Below are positions 58,830 through 64,000 of a stretch of DNA of 64,000 bases, piece after piece; positions within the stretch are counted from its first letter, which is position 1; every line of letters starts with the position of its first letter. Location: NCBI GenBank assembly GCA_023954195.1, contig JAMLIK010000001.1:1054001-1118000 (forward strand), written 5' to 3'. This DNA comes from Xanthobacteraceae bacterium (lineage in GTDB: Bacteria > Pseudomonadota > Alphaproteobacteria > Rhizobiales > Xanthobacteraceae). The notes beneath the pieces were generated by a model. The model saw only the letters and a list, made by a program, of their open reading frames with translations, made no database searches and was not told the DNA's origin. A program made the translations under genes and the position numbers.

Positions 58830-61295
58830 ATGGCGGATCGATCGCTTGATGAGAAACTTCAGCGCGATGATATAACGGCCGCCGAAGTCATGGACTTGGT
58901 GGGTGAGAAGCCTCTCGCCGATCTGATGCGGCTCGCCGCCGACAAGCGCGATGCCCGGCACGGCGCGAGAGTAACCTATTCCCGCAAGGTTTTTATTCCG
59001 CTGACCCAGTTATGCCGGGACGTCTGCCATTACTGCACCTTCGCGCATGCGCCGCGCAAAGGGCAGCGCGCCTATCTCACCGTCGACGAGGTCGTGGCGA
59101 TCGCGCGCGCCGGCCGCGCGGCCGGATGCAAGGAGGCGTTGTTCACGCTTGGCGACAAACCCGAACGACGCTATCGCCAGGCGCGAGACGAACTGCGGGA
59201 AATGGGATATCCGACGACACTGGCCTATCTCGAACATGCCGCGCGCACCGTGTTCCGGGAGACCGGCCTGCTGCCGCATCTCAATCCGGGCGTGATGACG
59301 ACGGACGATCTGGCGCGGCTTCGCAGGGTTTCCATCTCGCAAGGACTGATGCTCGAAAGCGCATCCGCGCGGCTGTGCGCGCGCGGCGGACCGCATTTCG
59401 GGTCGCCCGACAAGGAGCCGTCCCAACGCTTGCGCACGATCGAGCTTGCGGGCCGGCAGGCGATCCCCTTCACCACCGGGCTGCTGATCGGCATCGGCGA
59501 AACCCTGCTTGAGCGCGTCGAATCGCTGCTGGCGCTCCGCGCATTGGACCACCGCTACGGCCACATTCAGGAAATCATCATCCAGAATTTCAAGCCGAAG
59601 CCCGCGACCCGGATGGCGCACGCCGCGCCGGCGAGCCTCGAAGACCATCTTTGGACAATTGCGCTGGCGCGATTGCTGTTCCGTCCGGACATGAACATTC
59701 AGGCGCCGCCGAATCTCAGTCCGGGCGTGCTGGACCAGATCATCGCCGCAGGCATCAACGATTGGGGCGGCGTGTCTCCGGTGACCCCGGATCATGTCAA
59801 TCCGGAATCGCCGTGGCCGCATCTCGCGCGCCTCGACGAGGCGACCGCCCAATGCGGCAAAAAACTGACCGAGCGTCTCGCGATCTATCCCGCCTATGCG
59901 CGCGACCCTGCGCGCTGGTCCGATGCCTCGCTACAAACGGCGCTGCTTCATGCCACGGATGCGAATGGCGCGCCACGTTCGGACGAGTGGTGTCCCGGCG
60001 CCGTGAGCCGACTTCCGGCGCGCGACGTCGGCCTGCTCGATGCGCCGATGGCGGCGCCGTCGATCGTCGACGGCGGCATCGGGAAAATCATCGCCAAGGC
60101 GCAATCGCGGCGGCGGCTCGACGAAAGCGAGATTGTCTCGCTGTTCGAGGCGGAGGACGGACATTTCACGGCGATTTGCCGCGCCGCCGACGAGTTGCGG
60201 CGCGACGTCAACGGCGACGCCGTCAGCTACGTCGTCACCCGTAACATCAACTATACCAATATCTGTTACTTCAAATGTCAGTTCTGCGCATTTTCGAAAG
60301 GAAAGCTTGCCGAAAATCTGCGCGGCCGGCCTTACGATATCTCGCTGGACGAAATCGAACGCCGTGCGGTCGAGGCGTGGCGACGCGGCGCGACCGAGGT
60401 CTGCATGCAGGGCGGAATCCATCCGGCCTATACCGGCGAGACCTATCTCGCGATCTGCCGCGCCGTGCGGCGGGCGACGCCGAACATGCACGTCCATGCC
60501 TTCTCGCCGCTGGAAGTGTTCCAGGGCGCCAAGACGCTCGGCATTTCGGTGCGGGAGTTCACTCAGGAACTCAAGCGGGTCGGGCTTGGCACGCTGCCGG
60601 GAACGGCCGCGGAGATTCTGGATGACGAAATTCGCGCCGCGCTATGCCCCGACAAGATCAACACCGCGCAATGGCTCGACGTGATGCGAACCGCGCACCT
60701 GGCCGGGCTGCGCAGCACCGCGACCATCATGTTCGGGCATCTGGACCGTTATGCGCATTGGGCACGCCACCTCCTGCGGCTGCGCGATCTTCAGGCGGAG
60801 ACCGGCGGCTTCACCGAATTCGTGCCGCTGCCATTCGTCCACATGGAAGCGCCGATCTATCTGAAGGGACGCGCGCGCAAGGGACCGACGTTCCGCGAGG
60901 TGATCCTGATGCACGCCGTGGGGCGGCTGGCGCTGCACGGCATGATCTCGAACATTCAGGCGTCCTGGGTGAAACTCGGCGAAGACGGCGTCACCGCCTG
61001 CCTGAAGGCCGGCGTCAACGATCTTGGCGGCACGCTGATGGACGAAACGATTTCGCGCTCCGCCGGCGCGCGGCATGGCCACGAGATGCCGCCACGCGAA
61101 ATGGAGGCGCTGGTCCGGGCGACCGGCCGCGCGCCGCGACAACGCACGACGCTGTATGCCGACGTCGATCGGGAGCGCTACTTCGCCTCGCTCGATGCGC
61201 CCGAGTTGCTGCCGATCATGACCGGACTGGAGTCACGCCCCGCCGCAAGCGAGGGCGTGACCCGCCGTGCCGCGGATTCCGCGGCGGCCTCTTGA
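58830..61295 (+). CDS. fbiC: Bifunctional Fo synthase FbiC (CofG-CofH fusion)
   Basis: This 821-residue fusion of two radical-SAM enzymes makes the deazaflavin Fo from tyrosine and 5-amino-6-ribitylaminouracil. The CofG half (about 1-395) carries the iron-sulfur motif in LCRDVCHYCTF, with Cys 62, 66 and 69. The CofH half (about 420-821) carries CYFKCQFC, with Cys 479, 483 and 486. Both have SAM-family partners such as PNLSPGVLDQI and FVPLPFVHMEAPIYLKGRAR. ATG 58830 has AGGAG 7 bases upstream; an ATG at 58815 lacks one. The fused form is common in actinobacteria, whereas archaea and cyanobacteria have separate proteins. It closes the F420 operon; ahcY is convergent 54 bases on. Confidence 0.96.
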   Translation: MADRSLDEKLQRDDITAAEVMDLVGEKPLADLMRLAADKRDARHGARVTYSRKVFIPLTQLCRDVCHYCTFAHAPRKGQRAYLTVDEVVAIARAGRAAGCKEALFTLGDKPERRYRQARDELREMGYPTTLAYLEHAARTVFRETGLLPHLNPGVMTTDDLARLRRVSISQGLMLESASARLCARGGPHFGSPDKEPSQRLRTIELAGRQAIPFTTGLLIGIGETLLERVESLLALRALDHRYGHIQEIIIQNFKPKPATRMAHAAPASLEDHLWTIALARLLFRPDMNIQAPPNLSPGVLDQIIAAGINDWGGVSPVTPDHVNPESPWPHLARLDEATAQCGKKLTERLAIYPAYARDPARWSDASLQTALLHATDANGAPRSDEWCPGAVSRLPARDVGLLDAPMAAPSIVDGGIGKIIAKAQSRRRLDESEIVSLFEAEDGHFTAICRAADELRRDVNGDAVSYVVTRNINYTNICYFKCQFCAFSKGKLAENLRGRPYDISLDEIERRAVEAWRRGATEVCMQGGIHPAYTGETYLAICRAVRRATPNMHVHAFSPLEVFQGAKTLGISVREFTQELKRVGLGTLPGTAAEILDDEIRAALCPDKINTAQWLDVMRTAHLAGLRSTATIMFGHLDRYAHWARHLLRLRDLQAETGGFTEFVPLPFVHMEAPIYLKGRARKGPTFREVILMHAVGRLALHGMISNIQASWVKLGEDGVTACLKAGVNDLGGTLMDETISRSAGARHGHEMPPREMEALVRATGRAPRQRTTLYADVDRERYFASLDAPELLPIMTGLESRPAASEGVTRRAADSAAAS

Positions 61296-61349
61296 TGAGG
61301 ATCTCGCCGAACCGCGTGTCGGGATGATCCTTCGGACGGCGCCCCGGCC

Positions 61350-62756
61350 TCAGTAGCGATAGTGATCCGCCTTGAACGGGCCTTCCGGCTTGACGCCGAT
61401 GTAGTCAGCCTGATCCTTGCGCAGTTCGGTGAGCTTCACGCCGATCTTGTTAAGATGCAGCCGCGCCACCTTCTCGTCGAGCGACTTCGGCAGCACGTAG
61501 ACTTCCTTCTTGTACTTGCCGTCCTTGTTGTTGGCGAACAGTTCGATCTGCGCCAGCGTCTGGTTGGTGAACGACGCCGACATCACGAAGGACGGATGGC
61601 CCATGGCGTTGCCGAGGTTCACGAGGCGGCCTTCCGACAGCAGGATGATGCGCTTGCCGTCGGGGAAGGTAATTTCGTCGACCTGCGGCTTGATGTTGTC
61701 CCACTTCAGGTTCTTCAGCGTGTTGACCTGAATCTCATTGTCGAAGTGGCCGATGTTGCAGACGACGGCGCGATCCTTCATCGCGCGCATGTGATCGATG
61801 GTGATGATGTCCTTGTTGCCGGTGGCGGTGACGAAGATATCGGCAAGCGGCGCCGCGTCCTCCATGGTCACCACCTGATAGCCCTCCATCGCCGCCTGCA
61901 AGGCGCAGATCGGGTCGATCTCCGACACCATGACGCGGCAGCCGGCCTGGCGCAGCGACGCCGCCGAGCCCTTGCCGACGTCGCCGAAGCCCGCGACCAT
62001 CGCCACCTTGCCCGACATCATCACGTCGGTGCCGCGGCGGATGCCGTCCACCAGCGACTCGCGGCAACCGTAAAGATTGTCGAACTTCGACTTGGTGACC
62101 GAATCGTTGACGTTGATCGCCGGCCACAGCAGCGTGCCGGCCTTCTGCATGTCGTAGAGACGATGCACGCCGGTGGTGGTTTCCTCCGAGACGCCCTTGA
62201 TGCTGTCGGCGATTGCCTGGAAATAGCCCTTCGGCTTTTCCTTCAGCTGCTTCTTGAGCAGCGCGAAGAACACTTCCTCCTCTTCCGAGCCGGGCTTGTC
62301 GAGGAAAGCGGTGTCGCCCTTCTCGGCGCGCAGCCCGAGATGGACGTACATGGTGGCGTCGCCGCCGTCGTCGAGGATCATGTTCGGGTGGCCGCCTCCG
62401 TGCCAGTCGAACAGCTTCGCGGTGTAATCCCAGTAATCCTTCAGCGTCTCGCCCTTCACCGCGAACACCGGAATGCCGGCCGCGGCGATCGCGGCGGCGG
62501 CGTGGTCCTGCGTCGAATAGATGTTGCACGATACCCAGCGGATGTCGGCGCCGAGCGCCTTCAGCGTCTCGATCAGCACGCCGGTCTGGATCGTCATGTG
62601 CAGGGAGCCCGCGATGCGGGCGCCTTCCAGCGGCTGCTTCGGGCCATATTCCTCGCGGGTCGCCATCAGCCCCGGCATTTCGGTTTCGGCGAGCGACAGT
62701 TCCTTGCGGCCGAAATCGGCGAGGCCGATGTCCTTGACGATGTAGTCGGTGGTCAT
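61350..62756 (-). CDS. ahcY: Adenosylhomocysteinase (AhcY)
   Basis: This 468-residue NAD-dependent enzyme splits S-adenosylhomocysteine to adenosine and homocysteine, keeping the methyl cycle running. Typical sequences are [20 protein letters not shown] near residue 40, [20 protein letters not shown] near 75, and the NAD-binding [20 protein letters not shown] near 256. The C-terminus [10 protein letters not shown] is the universal ending with Lys and Tyr that close on NAD. Start ATG 62756. It lies downstream of metK on the same strand, so the genes for making and recycling the methyl donor adjoin. It is not part of the F420 unit. Confidence 0.97.
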   Translation of the reverse strand: MTTDYIVKDIGLADFGRKELSLAETEMPGLMATREEYGPKQPLEGARIAGSLHMTIQTGVLIETLKALGADIRWVSCNIYSTQDHAAAAIAAAGIPVFAVKGETLKDYWDYTAKLFDWHGGGHPNMILDDGGDATMYVHLGLRAEKGDTAFLDKPGSEEEEVFFALLKKQLKEKPKGYFQAIADSIKGVSEETTTGVHRLYDMQKAGTLLWPAINVNDSVTKSKFDNLYGCRESLVDGIRRGTDVMMSGKVAMVAGFGDVGKGSAASLRQAGCRVMVSEIDPICALQAAMEGYQVVTMEDAAPLADIFVTATGNKDIITIDHMRAMKDRAVVCNIGHFDNEIQVNTLKNLKWDNIKPQVDEITFPDGKRIILLSEGRLVNLGNAMGHPSFVMSASFTNQTLAQIELFANNKDGKYKKEVYVLPKSLDEKVARLHLNKIGVKLTELRKDQADYIGVKPEGPFKADHYRY

Positions 62757-62803
62757 GATCGGATGTTCCTAAATCTGTTTCAGCATGGAGCGGCGTCGTT
62801 GCG

Positions 62804-62939
62804 CCCTCTCCTTTTGCGGGAGAGGGCCACACAGGCGCTACGACAAACGCATTTGGGTGAGGGGTTGGTATTCGTATGCGGCAAACGCCCCTCACCCGCC
62901 CTCGCTTTGCTCGGGCATCCTCTCCCGCCAGTGGAGAGG
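62804..62939. repeat. Multiple-hairpin repeat between metK and ahcY
   Basis: Three stems are visible: CCCTCTCC/GGAGAGGG (62804-62826), GGGTGAGGGG/CCCCTCACCC (62855-62864 with 62888-62897), and CCTCTCC/GGAGAGG (62919-62939). I do not see a SAM- or SAH-riboswitch core. It looks like an intergenic repeat that may act as a transcript end for metK. Confidence 0.65.
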
Positions 62940-62949
62940 GAAGAAAGTC

Positions 62950-64000
<1,051 letters not shown>

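Overview
The window is 64 kb of GC-rich (roughly two-thirds G+C by eye), densely packed chromosomal DNA from an alphaproteobacterium, most likely of the Bradyrhizobium/Rhodopseudomonas/Afipia-Oligotropha group (Nitrobacteraceae). This rests on the style of the encoded proteins, on Lys-rich histone-like small proteins, a DUF1236 protein and an HWE histidine kinase, and on families of short palindromic intergenic repeats of a kind I associate with that group. The species is an inference. I see no transposase, integrase, phage gene or CRISPR array.

Left part (1-26 kb), mostly metabolic accessory genes. A leftward RND efflux operon (TetR repressor, adaptor, truncated permease) starts at a promoter that overlaps a perfect TetR-type palindrome. 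It is followed by a cytochrome P450, a TauE/SafE exporter and a tightly coupled module of unknown function (phosphotransferase, enolase-like protein, glyoxalase-fold protein, with a divergent PfkB kinase). Then come a ferredoxin reductase, a crotonase, an aldehyde dehydrogenase, an EamA exporter, a beta-lactamase-fold hydrolase, a zinc alcohol dehydrogenase, a molybdopterin oxidoreductase coupled to an isopropylmalate-dehydrogenase-like enzyme, a GT-C membrane protein, an acyl-CoA synthetase and the chaperone HtpG.

Middle (26-40 kb). A Lys-rich DNA-binding-like protein precedes a long non-coding stretch. An ABC substrate-binding protein, an FAD dehydrogenase, an SDR and an IclR regulator follow, then a YeiH-type transporter divergent from a LysR regulator. 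A tRNA-Gln(TTG) opens a cluster that looks stress related: small proteins, an SDR, a DUF1236 protein, a DUF6496 basic protein, an iron permease-like protein, a PPC-domain protein and an HWE kinase. Two divergent starts there have sequences resembling the EcfG-type general-stress promoter.

Right part (40-61 kb) is the most striking: a cofactor F420 island. A complete set of F420 biosynthesis genes (cofE, cofD, cofC and a cofG-cofH fusion, fbiC) lies at the end of a 20-kb run of co-directional genes. That run also holds a branched-chain-type ABC importer with a fused permease-ATPase, a Rid-family protein, an LLM-class (F420-type) oxidoreductase, a quinone-oxidoreductase-like protein, a Crp-family regulator, a crotonase, a family III CoA-transferase, a glyoxalase-fold protein and an ATP-dependent hydantoinase/oxoprolinase pair. 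A divergent NADPH:F420 oxidoreductase gene sits at its head. I infer an import-and-degrade pathway, perhaps for a nitrogen heterocycle, that makes its own deazaflavin cofactor and recharges it from NADPH. The window ends with ahcY and a truncated metK.
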